A DNA stretch of 64,000 nucleotides from assembly GCA_902568235.1 (NCBI GenBank), contig CACFPS010000005.1, positions 1 to 64,000 of the forward strand. The letters are read 5' to 3'. Shown in pieces: positions 43,229-52,547 of the stretch (position 1 is the first letter of the stretch; every line of letters begins with the position of its first letter). Under the pieces are notes generated by a model that did no database searches, was not told the origin of the DNA, and saw only the letters and a list, made by a program, of their open reading frames with translations. The translations under genes and the position numbers were made by a program. Origin of the DNA: an uncultured Pelagibacteraceae bacterium. GTDB lineage: Bacteria > Pseudomonadota > Alphaproteobacteria > Pelagibacterales > Pelagibacteraceae.

Positions 43229-45084
43229 TGGCTCGAAAAACAGTATATGAAGATTGCGATGTCTTAGTTGTAGGTGGAGGCATGGCTGGAACTGGTGCAG
43301 CTTTTGAAGCTAGACACTGGGGTAGAGATTTAAAAATAATTTGTGTTGAAAAAGCAAATATAGATAGAAGTGGAGCTGTAGCTCAAGGTCTTTATGCAAT
43401 CAACTGTTATATGGGTATGCAATGGGATGAAAATCAGCCTGAAGACCATGTGAGGTACGCCCGTAATGATCTAATGGGTATGGTTAGAGAAGATCTTGGT
43501 TATGATATGGCTCGTCATGTAGACTCAACGGTACATATGTTTGATGAGTGGGGATTGCCAATGATGAAAAACGAAAAAACTGGACGATATTTAAGAGAAG
43601 GTAAATGGCAAATAATGATTCATGGTGAAAGTTATAAACCAATCGTTGCTGAAGCAGCAAAAAAATCTGCTGATAAAATATACAATAGAATTATGATCAC
43701 TCATCTTCTTATGGATGAAGAAAAAGAAAATAGAGTAGGAGGAGCGGTAGGGTTTAATATGCGAACAGGTGATTATCATGTTTTTAGATCAAAAACAGTG
43801 ATAGTTGCTGCAGGTGGAGCATCACATATATTTAAACCAAGAGCTGTAGGAGAAGGAATGGGCAGAACTTGGTACGCGCCCTGGAGTAATGGTTCAGCTT
43901 ATGCATTACCAATTGCTGTTGGGGCTAAAATGACTCAAATGGAAAATAGAATTGTGTTATGTAGATTTAAAGATGGATATGGTCCAGTTGGAGCTTACTT
44001 CCTACACTTAAAGACTTACACCCAAAATGCCAATGGAGAAAATTATGAAAAAAAATGGTATGACCATACAAAAAAAATGGTCGGTGAATATATTGACCAC
44101 CATCCAACACCAACTTGTTTACGTAATCATGCATTTATTCAAGAGACAATGGCAGGTGGCGGACCAATTCATATGGTTACCACTGAAGCATTTCAAGATC
44201 CACATTTAGAAACAGTAGGATGGGAAAATTTTTTAGGAATGACAGTTGGGCAGGCAGTTGTATGGGCTTCTCAAAATATTGATCCAAAATATACAAACCC
44301 TGAACTTACTACATCAGAACCCTACGTTATGGGTTCACATGCCACTTGCTCAGGAGCATGGGTTAGTGGTCCTGAAGATCTTTCACCTCCTGAATATTTT
44401 TGGGGATATAACAGAATGTTAACTGTAGAAGGTCTTTTTGGAGCAGGTGATACAGTAGGAGGAAGCGCTCATAAATTCTCATCAGGGTCATTTACTGAAG
44501 GAAGATTAGCAGCCAAAGCAGCTGTTAAATATATTGAGGATCAAAAAGCCAACGATATTAAAGTAAGCGATAAACAATGTGAGGATTTTAAAGAGATTAT
44601 TTATAAACCATTAGAGAATTATACTGTTGGCAGAAACGAAATTACTGGAGGAACTGTATCTCCAAGTTATATCTCTCCAATACAAGGACTTCAAAGACTC
44701 CAAAGAATTATGGATGAATATGTAGGAGGTATTGCTACCAATTACATGACCAATGCTAATATGCTTAAAAAAGGACTAGAGTTATTAGAATGGCTTCAAG
44801 AAGATTTGGAAAATGTTGGTGCAGAAGACTATCACCAGCTAATGCGTGCCTGGGAGTTAAAACATAGAGCTCTTACTTCACAGTGTGTAACAGAGCACAC
44901 AATGTTCCGTGAAGAAACACGTTGGCCAGGTTATTATTATAGAGGAGATCATTTAAAATTAGATGACGAAAATTGGCATTGTTTAACAGTTTCAAGAAGA
45001 GATCCTAAAACTGGTAAATTTACTCTAGAAAAAGTACCCGTTTATCACATAGTAGATGAAAAAGAAAAAAAACAAGCATCTTAA
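43228..45084 (+). CDS. aprA: Adenylylsulfate reductase, alpha subunit
   Basis: A 618-residue flavoprotein. CDVLVVGGGMAGTGAAFEAR binds FAD, DRSGAVAQGLYAINCYMG is the AprA signature near the active site, FKDGYGPVGAYFLHLKTYTQ lies over the flavin, and the C-terminal helical domain closes with HTMFREETRWPGYYYRGDHL. AprA forms APS from sulfite and AMP via an FAD-sulfite adduct. Sulfite is supplied by the Xsc and SuyAB reactions encoded nearby. No sat (ATP sulfurylase) lies in this window. Confidence 0.97.
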   Translation: MARKTVYEDCDVLVVGGGMAGTGAAFEARHWGRDLKIICVEKANIDRSGAVAQGLYAINCYMGMQWDENQPEDHVRYARNDLMGMVREDLGYDMARHVDSTVHMFDEWGLPMMKNEKTGRYLREGKWQIMIHGESYKPIVAEAAKKSADKIYNRIMITHLLMDEEKENRVGGAVGFNMRTGDYHVFRSKTVIVAAGGASHIFKPRAVGEGMGRTWYAPWSNGSAYALPIAVGAKMTQMENRIVLCRFKDGYGPVGAYFLHLKTYTQNANGENYEKKWYDHTKKMVGEYIDHHPTPTCLRNHAFIQETMAGGGPIHMVTTEAFQDPHLETVGWENFLGMTVGQAVVWASQNIDPKYTNPELTTSEPYVMGSHATCSGAWVSGPEDLSPPEYFWGYNRMLTVEGLFGAGDTVGGSAHKFSSGSFTEGRLAAKAAVKYIEDQKANDIKVSDKQCEDFKEIIYKPLENYTVGRNEITGGTVSPSYISPIQGLQRLQRIMDEYVGGIATNYMTNANMLKKGLELLEWLQEDLENVGAEDYHQLMRAWELKHRALTSQCVTEHTMFREETRWPGYYYRGDHLKLDDENWHCLTVSRRDPKTGKFTLEKVPVYHIVDEKEKKQAS

Positions 45085-45101
45085 ATTATAATATCAATTT
45101 A

Positions 45102-45452
45102 ATGAGCATCATAGATAAGTCCGACGACGAATTATTCAAAATTGCAGAACCAATTTGGGCTAATTTAGTAAAGTCATCAAATATAAAAGACTATGGAGGT
45201 TTCACTAAAGATTTGTCTTCTCAGATGCTCTATGGCGCTAATGAGGTCGAGCTTGGTAAACAATGGGCTAACAACGAACTTATATCTACATTATCAGAAG
45301 GCTGCAAAGCTTTTGGATGTATTAGAAGAGGTCTATATGTTACGATATTTTATAAACAGACCAGCACCAAGATACCAGGAGAATTCTTAGGTCGACTTGT
45401 TTTAGGTGATGAAGGTGACGCAGTTAAAGTTTTTGGAGCCACAATATTTTAA
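45102..45452 (+). CDS. 116-residue protein of unknown function behind aprA
   Basis: A soluble 116-residue protein starting 17 bases after aprA on the same strand. It opens with MSIIDKSDDELFKIAEPIWA, has a helix-rich middle, and a Cys pair in LSEGCKAFGCIRRGLYVTIF followed by FLGRLVLGDEGDAVKVFGAT. No known family is recognised. The conserved-looking Cys pair and the position suggest a partner of sulfite oxidation, for example a sulfur-carrier or electron-transfer helper, but there is no direct evidence. Confidence 0.8.
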   Translation: MSIIDKSDDELFKIAEPIWANLVKSSNIKDYGGFTKDLSSQMLYGANEVELGKQWANNELISTLSEGCKAFGCIRRGLYVTIFYKQTSTKIPGEFLGRLVLGDEGDAVKVFGATIF

Positions 45453-45516
45453 AAAATTTTCTTATTATTATTAAAATCTACTTGCAAAATATCTAAACAG
45501 GGTGTACTTGCCAGGT

Positions 45517-45663
45517 ATGCTTAACAATTTTCAAAAAAATTTAAAATCAATTGCTAAGCAACTTCAAAACTATCAATCATTTGTTAATAGCAAAACAGCT
45601 ATTTATTTTGGTTTAGCAACTTATTGGTTAATCATTTTGTTTGGCACATTTACCAGTATTTAA
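45517..45663 (+). CDS. Small 48-residue membrane protein (hypothetical)
   Basis: The ATG at 45517 opens 48 codons to the TAA at 45661-45663. The first half is amphipathic (NFQKNLKSIAKQLQNYQ), the second is one hydrophobic helix (TAIYFGLATYWLIILFGTF). The ribosome-binding site is weak (CCAGG immediately before the ATG), so the call is tentative. It fills the gap between the 116-residue protein and the TauE/SafE gene; nothing else is visible in that gap. Confidence 0.45.
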   Translation: MLNNFQKNLKSIAKQLQNYQSFVNSKTAIYFGLATYWLIILFGTFTSI

Positions 45664-45706
45664 TCAAATAGTTGACTTTAATATTTTTGAGGAATAATTA
45701 AAGTAT

Positions 45707-46795
45707 ATGGAATATTTCCTTCCAATAGCAGAAGTTTATGTAAATCTTCCCCTAATTTTTATCCTTAGTTTAGTTGTTGGAGTACTTTCAGGTTTATTTG
45801 GAGTAGGAGGTGGTTTTTTAATGACTCCTTTTTTAATCTTTTTAGGAATTCCCCCAGCTTATGCAGTCCCGAATGAAGCAAATAATATTTTAGGAACATC
45901 AATATCTGGTTCTACCACACATTATCTAAAAGGTACTTTGGACTATAAAATGGGTTTAATGATTGTAATTGGTGGAGCAATTGGAACAATTTTAGGAATT
46001 ATTACTTTTTCCTATTTTAAAGACATCGGAAAAATTAATATAGTTATTTCGTTAGCTTATATGTATATTTTGGCTATTATTGGAACGATAATGCTAGTTC
46101 AAGGAATTAGCGAGATAGATAGAGCTAGAAAAAAAGTAATAATAAAGAAAAAACTTCATTCGCATTATTGGATACATGGACTTCCTTTCAGAATGAGATT
46201 TAAGAAATCAAAATTATATGAAAGTATATTTACACCTATTATTATAGGTCTTCTAGTAGGTTATCTTGCAGCAATAATGGGCATTGGCGGAGCATTTATT
46301 TTAGTTCCAGCAATGATTTATATTATAGGTATGCCAACAAGATTAATTCCAGGAACTTCATTATTTGTTACTATCTTTGTAAGTGCTATTGTAACTGTTC
46401 TTCATGCTTTTCATTATGGATCAATTGATCTTATGCTTGTTATGGTATTAATTTTAGGTTCTATTTTAGGAGTACAGATTGGGCAGAAAGTTGGTGAAAA
46501 ATTTGATAGTTCACAATTTAAAACAATTCTGGCAATATTATTATTACTTGTTGGTATAGCAATTGCATATGATGCCTTTTTTGCTGAAAAAACTATTAGA
46601 ATGGTATCTGATAAAAATGGATCCAAATCATTAAGTACTTTTGCAAAATTTATTAAAGATATTTCAATAAATGTTCCTGTTCTTTATGGTATATTTTCAA
46701 TTGGTTTAGCGCTTATACTTGGAGTGGGTGCCGCTATAATCAGAAAAATTATTTCAGATTTAAGAAAAAATTTTAAAACTGTTAAAAGCAAATAA
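45707..46795 (+). CDS. TauE/SafE sulfite/organosulfonate exporter
   Basis: A 362-residue membrane protein with about nine helices and both TauE/SafE repeats: LSGLFGVGGGFLMTPFLIFL and YLAAIMGIGGAFILVPAMIY. The cytoplasmic loop between them is long and basic (RARKKVIIKKKLHSHYWIHG). Members such as TauE and SafE export sulfite or sulfoacetate. Its place between aprA and the suy/xsc genes makes sulfite export, a relief valve for sulfonate breakdown, the most likely role. Confidence 0.9.
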   Translation: MEYFLPIAEVYVNLPLIFILSLVVGVLSGLFGVGGGFLMTPFLIFLGIPPAYAVPNEANNILGTSISGSTTHYLKGTLDYKMGLMIVIGGAIGTILGIITFSYFKDIGKINIVISLAYMYILAIIGTIMLVQGISEIDRARKKVIIKKKLHSHYWIHGLPFRMRFKKSKLYESIFTPIIIGLLVGYLAAIMGIGGAFILVPAMIYIIGMPTRLIPGTSLFVTIFVSAIVTVLHAFHYGSIDLMLVMVLILGSILGVQIGQKVGEKFDSSQFKTILAILLLLVGIAIAYDAFFAEKTIRMVSDKNGSKSLSTFAKFIKDISINVPVLYGIFSIGLALILGVGAAIIRKIISDLRKNFKTVKSK

Positions 46796-46803
46796 ATTGA
46801 TTA

Positions 46804-47970
46804 TCAAGCACTTCTAAAAAGCTTAGTCATAATGAATTCTTTGTGACCTAAAACTTCTGCGCAAGTCAAACGTCCATTTGCAGCTCTAATTGTAGTTTTT
46901 ATTAACTCATCTCCAGCTTGATCCATATTCATTTCTCTTTTTAAAATTTTTGAAACATCTAAATCAATGTGTTCTTTCATATTAGCAGCGGTACTAGGAT
47001 TGCCTGTTAATTTTACCACAGGCTCAATAGCATTGCCTATAATATTTCCTTGACCAGTAGGAAATAAATGAATATTAAAACCAGCAGCTGCTTGTAAAGT
47101 TAAGCATTCTCCCGCAGCTGATGAAGTATCCATAAAATATAAACCAGGTCCTTTTTTCGGCTCTTCAGCAGGAGTCAACACATCTATAAATTTTCTAGAT
47201 CCAATTTTTTGAAAATTTCCAAATGCTTTTTCTTCAATTGTTGTAAGTCCGCCTGCTATATTTCCCGCTGTTGGCTGGCTTTCAGATAAGTCATTAGTTG
47301 CTTCTTTTAGTATAAAATCGTTGTAGTCACTCCAAGTTTTCATAAACTTGTCAGACGCTTCTTTTGTGGCACCTCTTGTGGCACATACTTTTTCAGCTCC
47401 TGTTAATTCTGAGGTTTCACCAAAGCATAGATGAACACCTAAAGGTTCTAATTTATCCATTAAGTTACCTACTGCTGGGTTGGCGGCCATACCAGAAGTC
47501 GTGTCTGACTCACCACATTTGACAGATATCCACAAATCGCTCAAAGGACATTCTTCCCTTTGTTTTTCAGATGCCCATTGAGAAAATTCTTGAGCTTTTC
47601 TAGAAGCTTTCATTATAGTTTCAGTATCACCAGATCCTTCAATACTAAACCCTTCAACAGGCTTTCCAGTAGTTGCTATTGCATCAACAATTTTTTTTGT
47701 CCATTTTGGTTCAATTCCAATTACAACACAAGCTGCAACGTTTGGATTTTTTCCAGTACCTATCATTGTGTCGAAAAATAATTCTAGGTCAGCCCCAAAT
47801 TGAAGTCTTCCATAAGCATGAGGTATTGCAAAAGTTCCTTTTATATTATTTGCTACCGCTTCTGCGCAAGCATTTGAAATATCATCAACAGGTAGAATTA
47901 CCACATGGTTTCTAGTACCAACTCTTCCATTTTCTCTTTTATAACCTAAAAAACTTTTTGGGATTTCCAT
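46804..47970 (-). CDS. suyB: (2R)-sulfolactate sulfo-lyase, beta subunit (UxaA family)
   Basis: A 388-residue protein of the UxaA/altronate dehydratase C-terminal family. [40 protein letters not shown] and the C-terminal [20 protein letters not shown] match. SuyB with SuyA releases sulfite from sulfolactate to give pyruvate. Altronate or galactarate dehydratase is the alternative; xsc, aprAB and TauE/SafE around it favour sulfolactate. I start at MEIPKSF (47970), four bases after suyA; an earlier ATG would overlap suyA. Confidence 0.85.
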   Translation of the reverse strand: MEIPKSFLGYKRENGRVGTRNHVVILPVDDISNACAEAVANNIKGTFAIPHAYGRLQFGADLELFFDTMIGTGKNPNVAACVVIGIEPKWTKKIVDAIATTGKPVEGFSIEGSGDTETIMKASRKAQEFSQWASEKQREECPLSDLWISVKCGESDTTSGMAANPAVGNLMDKLEPLGVHLCFGETSELTGAEKVCATRGATKEASDKFMKTWSDYNDFILKEATNDLSESQPTAGNIAGGLTTIEEKAFGNFQKIGSRKFIDVLTPAEEPKKGPGLYFMDTSSAAGECLTLQAAAGFNIHLFPTGQGNIIGNAIEPVVKLTGNPSTAANMKEHIDLDVSKILKREMNMDQAGDELIKTTIRAANGRLTCAEVLGHKEFIMTKLFRSA

Positions 47971-47974
47971 AAAA

Positions 47975-48262
47975 TTACCACTTCTTAGTTTTAACATTGT
48001 GAACATGAACATGTTCACCTTTGTTGATCGCTTTAACTACTTTACCAATGTCATGACCATATTTGATAATAGTATCTCCTTCTTTGAAATCAATCATAGC
48101 TATTTTATGACCTAGTGGAATTTCATTTTTTGATTGAATTTTTACAGAACTGTCATTTTCCATAATCCAGCAATTACAATCTTGATTTGGTATAATTTTA
48201 TCAATAACGACAACACCTACGTTGTCTTTTTCATCATGAATTATAATGTCCGTACTACTCAT
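47975..48262 (-). CDS. suyA: (2R)-sulfolactate sulfo-lyase, alpha subunit (SAF domain)
   Basis: A 95-residue SAF-domain protein: [38 protein letters not shown] with [20 protein letters not shown] at the end, which is the usual substrate-binding H-V-H-x-H tail. SuyA is the small partner of SuyB. I prefer the ATG at 48262 (MSSTDIII); a frame from 48295 adds 11 residues. It is divergent from xsc over 91 bases that contain an inverted repeat. Confidence 0.83.
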   Translation of the reverse strand: MSSTDIIIHDEKDNVGVVVIDKIIPNQDCNCWIMENDSSVKIQSKNEIPLGHKIAMIDFKEGDTIIKYGHDIGKVVKAINKGEHVHVHNVKTKKW

Positions 48263-48305
48263 TGTGACGATTTCTTTGTTTGAAATTTTTTGCAATTTAT
48301 ATATG

Positions 48306-48325
48306 AATTGTTCACTTTGACAATT
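48306..48325. promoter_or_regulatory. Inverted repeat between suyA and xsc
   Basis: AATTGT at 48306-48311 and ACAATT at 48320-48325 are perfect inverted arms around TCACTTTG. The repeat lies in the middle of the divergent suyAB/xsc spacer, where an operator for joint control would be expected. The arms are short and A/T-rich, so chance is possible. Confidence 0.4.
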
Positions 48326-48353
48326 AAAAAATAGAATTTATTAAGGTTTTAAT

Positions 48354-50135
48354 ATGACAAAAATGACAACAGAAGAAGCTTTTGTAAAAGTTCTTCAAAC
48401 ACATGGCATTGAACATGCTTTTGGAATAATTGGTTCTGCATTTATGCCAATTTCAGATTTATTTCCTAAAGCAGGAATTACTTTTTGGGATGTTGCACAT
48501 GAAACTAATGGTGGTTTGATTGCTGACGGGTATACAAGGTCTACAGGAAAGATGTCAATGGTAATAGCTCAAAATGGCCCTGGAATTACAGGTTTAGTTA
48601 CTCCAATTAAAACGGCATACTGGAATCATACACCATTACTTTTAGTAACACCCCAAGCAGCAAATAAAACAATGGGTCAAGGGGGATTTCAAGAAGTTGA
48701 ACAAATGAATCTATTTAAAGATATGGTTTGTTATCAAGAAGAAGTAAGAGATCCATCAAGAATGGCAGAAGTTTTAAATAGAGTTATTGAAAAAGCATTT
48801 AGAGGATCTGCGCCAGCGCAAATAAATATTCCGAGAGATTTTTGGACACAAGTAATTGATATCGAACTTCCTCCAATTGTAAGATTTGAAAGACAAGGTG
48901 GAGGAAAGGATGCAATAGACAAAGCATCAAAACTTTTATCTGAAGCTAAATTTCCAGTAATATTATCTGGGGCAGGTGTTGTTATTGGAGATGCAATTGA
49001 AGAGTGTAAAAAATTAGCTGAAAAATTAGATGCACCAGTATGCAATGGTTATCAACACAATGATAGTTTTCCAGGTAGTCATCCTATGGCTGTTGGTCCA
49101 TTAGGATATAATGGCTCTAAAGCAGGTATGGAATTAATATCAAAAGCAGACGTTGTACTTGCGTTGGGAACTAGATTAAATCCTTTTTCAACATTGCCTG
49201 GTTATGGAATTGATTATTGGCCAAAAGATGCAACAATAATTCAAGTTGATATGAACCCTGATAGAATTGGATTAACCAAAAAAGTTACTGTTGGAATTTG
49301 TGGAGATGCAAAAATGGTTTCTCAGCAAATCCTAGAAAAACTTTCATCAACTGCAGGAGACAAAGGAAGAGAAGAAAGAAAAAATCTAATTCATCAAACT
49401 AAATCAGCATGGTTACAAACACTTACAAGTCTAGATCACGAGGATGATGATCCAGGAACTGTTTGGAATAAAGAAGCAAGAGAAAGAGATTCTGACAGAA
49501 TGTCACCAAGACAAGCATGGAGAGCTATACAAGCTGGAATGCCTGAAGATGTAATTATTTCAAGCGACATAGGAAACAACTGTGCTATTGGTAATGCTTA
49601 TCCAACATTCGAGAAGCCTAGAAAATATTTAGCTCCAGGATTATTTGGACCATGTGGATATGGATTTCCATCTATATTAGGTGCAAAAATTGGCTGCCCA
49701 GAAACTCCTGTAATAGGGTTTGCTGGGGATGGTGCTTTTGGAATTAGCATGAATGAAATGAGTTCTTGCGCAAGAAAAGAATGGCCCTCAATCACAATGG
49801 TAATATTTAGAAACTATCAATGGGGAGCAGAAAAAAGAAATTCAATTCTATGGTTTGATGATAATTTTGTAGGAACAGAACTAGATCCAGAATTAAGTTA
49901 TGCAAAAGTAGCAAATGCATGTGGATTAAAGGGTGTTACTGTTAAAACAATGGAGGAAACCACAAAAGCAATCAAACAGTCTTGTGAAGATCAAAAAAAT
50001 GGAGTTACGACATTTATCGAAGTTATATTAAACCAGGAACTAGGTGAACCTTTTAGAAGAGACGCAATGAAAAAACCAGTCAAAGTTGCAGGAATTAATA
50101 AATCTGATATGAAAACTCAAAAATCTACTGTCTAA
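48354..50135 (+). CDS. xsc: Sulfoacetaldehyde acetyltransferase
   Basis: A 593-residue thiamin-diphosphate enzyme. EAFVKVLQTHGIEHAFGIIG and SAFMPISDLFPKAGITFWDV at the start, NGYQHNDSFPGSHPMAVGPL and YNGSKAGMELI in the middle, and VIGFAGDGAFGISMNEMSSC with FRNYQWGAEKRN (ThDP/Mg2+ site) near the end are all typical of Xsc. It turns sulfoacetaldehyde plus phosphate into acetyl phosphate and sulfite. Sulfoacetaldehyde comes from taurine, isethionate or similar. Its sulfite feeds AprAB. It needs thiamin pyrophosphate, linking it to ThiV uptake. Confidence 0.95.
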   Translation: MTKMTTEEAFVKVLQTHGIEHAFGIIGSAFMPISDLFPKAGITFWDVAHETNGGLIADGYTRSTGKMSMVIAQNGPGITGLVTPIKTAYWNHTPLLLVTPQAANKTMGQGGFQEVEQMNLFKDMVCYQEEVRDPSRMAEVLNRVIEKAFRGSAPAQINIPRDFWTQVIDIELPPIVRFERQGGGKDAIDKASKLLSEAKFPVILSGAGVVIGDAIEECKKLAEKLDAPVCNGYQHNDSFPGSHPMAVGPLGYNGSKAGMELISKADVVLALGTRLNPFSTLPGYGIDYWPKDATIIQVDMNPDRIGLTKKVTVGICGDAKMVSQQILEKLSSTAGDKGREERKNLIHQTKSAWLQTLTSLDHEDDDPGTVWNKEARERDSDRMSPRQAWRAIQAGMPEDVIISSDIGNNCAIGNAYPTFEKPRKYLAPGLFGPCGYGFPSILGAKIGCPETPVIGFAGDGAFGISMNEMSSCARKEWPSITMVIFRNYQWGAEKRNSILWFDDNFVGTELDPELSYAKVANACGLKGVTVKTMEETTKAIKQSCEDQKNGVTTFIEVILNQELGEPFRRDAMKKPVKVAGINKSDMKTQKSTV

Positions 50136-50138
50136 ACT

Positions 50139-50523
50139 ATGGAGAAAATAAAAGCAGGATCAAATAAAAGTTTTGGCATAGTATTTTTTGTATTTTTTTT
50201 TGCAGTAGCAATATACCCAATCTTTTTTTGACGGTAACTTAAGAGTTTGGTCTTTAATAATTTCATTTATTTTTTTAATTTTAGGTTTAATTAATTCAAA
50301 TCTTTTAACTCCATTAAATTTATTATGGTTCAAATTTGGCATGCTTCTTGGAAGAATAATATCTCCAATAGTAATGGGTTTCGTATTTTTTTTAGTAGTA
50401 ACACCAACCGGGTATATAATGAGACTTTTAAATAAAGATTTATTGAGATTAAAAAGAAAAAATATTAATTCTTACTGGATAGAAAGAGCTTCACTAAAAT
50501 CTACTATGAAAGATCAATTTTAA
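50139..50523 (+). pseudogene. SxtJ-like membrane protein, frameshifted in a T run
   Basis: The ATG at 50139, three bases after the xsc stop, starts MEKIKAGSNKSFGIVFFVFF and hits TGA at 50229-50231. Dropping one T from the seven-T run at 50223-50229 restores the frame through FDGNLRVWSLIISFIFLILG, LINSNLLTPLNLLWFKFGML and GRIISPIVMGFVFFLVVTPT to 50523. The restored protein of about 127 residues has three helices and matches the SxtJ family, found with carbamoyltransferases in polysaccharide and saxitoxin loci. Whether the extra T is genuine is unknown; neighbouring genes are intact. Confidence 0.78.
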
Positions 50524-50525
50524 CT

Positions 50526-50675
50526 ATGAACTTTATTAAAGAATTTTGGAATTTTTTAAAAATAAGAAAAAAATTTTGGTTATTGCCAATAATAATTGTT
50601 CTTGTAATTTTTGGTGGCTTGATTGTTTTAAGTCAAGGTTCTGCAGTTGCACCATTTATATATGCAATTTTTTAA
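50526..50675 (+). CDS. DUF5989 (SxtK-like) small membrane protein
   Basis: A 49-residue protein from ATG 50526 to TAA 50675. MNFIKEFWNFLKIRKKFWLL, then PIIIVLVIFGGLIVLSQGSA and VAPFIYAIF match DUF5989 end to end: an amphipathic start, one membrane helix, and the G-S-A-V-A-P-F-I-Y tail. It regularly sits between sxtJ-like and carbamoyltransferase genes, as here (two bases after the former, two before the latter). Function unknown. Confidence 0.85.
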   Translation: MNFIKEFWNFLKIRKKFWLLPIIIVLVIFGGLIVLSQGSAVAPFIYAIF

Positions 50676-50677
50676 AA

Positions 50678-52516
50678 ATGTCTTTCATTTTGGGCATTTC
50701 AGCATTTTATCACGACAGCGCAGCAGCAATGATAAAAGATGGAGAAATTATAGCAGCAGCACAAGAAGAAAGATTTACAAGAAAGAAACATGATTCAGGA
50801 TATCCATATAATGCTGTAAATTTTGTATTAAAATTTGCTAAAATAAAACTTAATGAAGTTGATCATATAGTATTTTACGAAAAACCTTTTCTTAAGTTTG
50901 AAAGACTTCTAGAAACTTATGTAGCATTTGCTCCAAAAGGATTCAAATCTTTTGCAAAAGCAATGCCAATATGGCTTAGAGAAAAATTATTTCAAAAAAA
51001 ATTAATAATTGATTATCTTAAAAGTCATGATGATAATTTTAAAGACGAAAAAAAAATATTATTTTCTGAACATCATTTAAGTCATGCTGCAAGCGCTTTT
51101 TATCCTTCTCCATTTAAAAATGCTATTATTTTGACTGCTGATGGAGTTGGAGAATGGGCAACAACTACTGTAGCGATAGGTAATAAAAATAATTTAGAAA
51201 TAAAAAAAGAATTACATTTTCCTCACTCTCTAGGGCTTTTATATTCAGCATTTACTTATTACGCAGGATTTAAAGTAAATAGTGGTGAATATAAACTTAT
51301 GGGTTTAGCACCATATGGTAAACCAAAATATACTAATCTAATTTTGAATAATTTAATAGATTTAAAAGAAGATGGAACTTTTATGTTAGATCAAAAATAT
51401 TTTAATTATTCAACTGGCCTTACAATGACAAATGAAAATTTCAATATATTATTTGGTCAACCTGTAAGAAAACCTGAAACAGATAAAATTACTCAATTCC
51501 ATATGGATATTGCTGCCTCTATTCAGGAGGTTACTGAAAAAATTATGTTGATGCTAACAAAATCCTTAAGAAAAGAATATAAAATACCAAATTTATGTCT
51601 AGCCGGAGGTGTTGCCTTAAACTGCGTGGCAAATGGAAAAATATTAAAAGAAAAAATTTTTGAAAATGTTTGGGTGCAGCCAGCAGCAGGTGATGCTGGT
51701 GGATCTTTAGGAGCGGCTCTAGCTTATTGGCATATAGATCTTCAAAAAGAAAGAAAAAATATTGAAAATGATAACATGAAAGGATCATACCTTGGAAACT
51801 ATTTTACAGAAGGTGAAATTGAAAAAACTTTGATGGAAATAGATGCAGATTTTAAATTAATGACTGAAGATGATTTAATCGAAAAGACAGCAAGTGAAAT
51901 TTCAAAAGGTAAGGCCATAGGGTGGTTTCAAGGTAGAATGGAGTTTGGTCCCAGAGCATTAGGAAATAGATCTATTTTAGGCGACCCGAGATCGGACAAA
52001 ATGCAAAAAAATTTAAATTTAAAAGTAAAATACAGAGAAAGTTTTAGACCTTTTGCACCTTCTGTTTTGAATGAAAATGTATCTGATTGGTTTGAAATAA
52101 ATACTGACAGTCCATATATGCTATTTGTAGCCGATGTTAAGAAAGAGAAAACTTTGAAAATGTCAGATGATCAAAAAAGTCTTTTTGGAATTGATCTATT
52201 AAATATAAAAAGATCTGAAATACCAGCGGTAACTCATGTAGATTATTCTGCAAGAATTCAGACAGTTTATGAAGATACTAATAAAAAATATTATAAATTG
52301 ATTAAAAAATTTAAAGAATTAACAAATTGCCCAGTATTAATTAATACATCATTTAATATTAGAGGAGAACCAATAGTAAATACTCCTCTCGAAGCATTTA
52401 ATTGTTTTATGGGAACTGAACTTGACGCATTAGTAATAGGAAATTATTATCTTGAAAAAGAAAAACAAAACATAAATTTGAAAAAAGATTATAGCGATCA
52501 GTTTGAGCTAGATTAA
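50678..52516 (+). CDS. Carbamoyltransferase, NodU/CmcH family (SxtI-like)
   Basis: A 612-residue carbamoyltransferase. The Kae1-like N-terminal domain has GISAFYHDSAAAMIKDG, EERFTRKKHDSGYP and EHHLSHAASAFYPSPF; the middle CLAGGVALNCVANGKIL and AAGDAGGSLGAAL bind ATP/carbamoyl-AMP; the C-terminal YrdC-like domain has GWFQGRMEFGPRALGNRSIL. It transfers a carbamoyl group from carbamoyl phosphate to a hydroxyl, usually on a sugar or natural product. I start at the ATG at 50678; a longer frame would overlap the small gene. With the two genes before it this is an SxtI/J/K-like trio. The acceptor is unknown. Confidence 0.92.
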   Translation: MSFILGISAFYHDSAAAMIKDGEIIAAAQEERFTRKKHDSGYPYNAVNFVLKFAKIKLNEVDHIVFYEKPFLKFERLLETYVAFAPKGFKSFAKAMPIWLREKLFQKKLIIDYLKSHDDNFKDEKKILFSEHHLSHAASAFYPSPFKNAIILTADGVGEWATTTVAIGNKNNLEIKKELHFPHSLGLLYSAFTYYAGFKVNSGEYKLMGLAPYGKPKYTNLILNNLIDLKEDGTFMLDQKYFNYSTGLTMTNENFNILFGQPVRKPETDKITQFHMDIAASIQEVTEKIMLMLTKSLRKEYKIPNLCLAGGVALNCVANGKILKEKIFENVWVQPAAGDAGGSLGAALAYWHIDLQKERKNIENDNMKGSYLGNYFTEGEIEKTLMEIDADFKLMTEDDLIEKTASEISKGKAIGWFQGRMEFGPRALGNRSILGDPRSDKMQKNLNLKVKYRESFRPFAPSVLNENVSDWFEINTDSPYMLFVADVKKEKTLKMSDDQKSLFGIDLLNIKRSEIPAVTHVDYSARIQTVYEDTNKKYYKLIKKFKELTNCPVLINTSFNIRGEPIVNTPLEAFNCFMGTELDALVIGNYYLEKEKQNINLKKDYSDQFELD

Positions 52517-52547
52517 TGTTAAAAACTTTAACTGGACATTCATAAAG

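Noticed and set aside
47560..47915. Plus-strand ORFs inside suyB
   Set aside because: Low-complexity Phe/Ser/Leu antisense frames overlapping each other and a conserved gene.
50160..50342. Minus-strand 60-residue ORF
   Set aside because: It is the antisense of the frameshifted sxtJ-like gene and shows no domain or start signal.
50546..50677. N-terminal extension of the carbamoyltransferase
   Set aside because: It is the DUF5989 gene read in another frame; the family begins at MSFILGISAFYHD.
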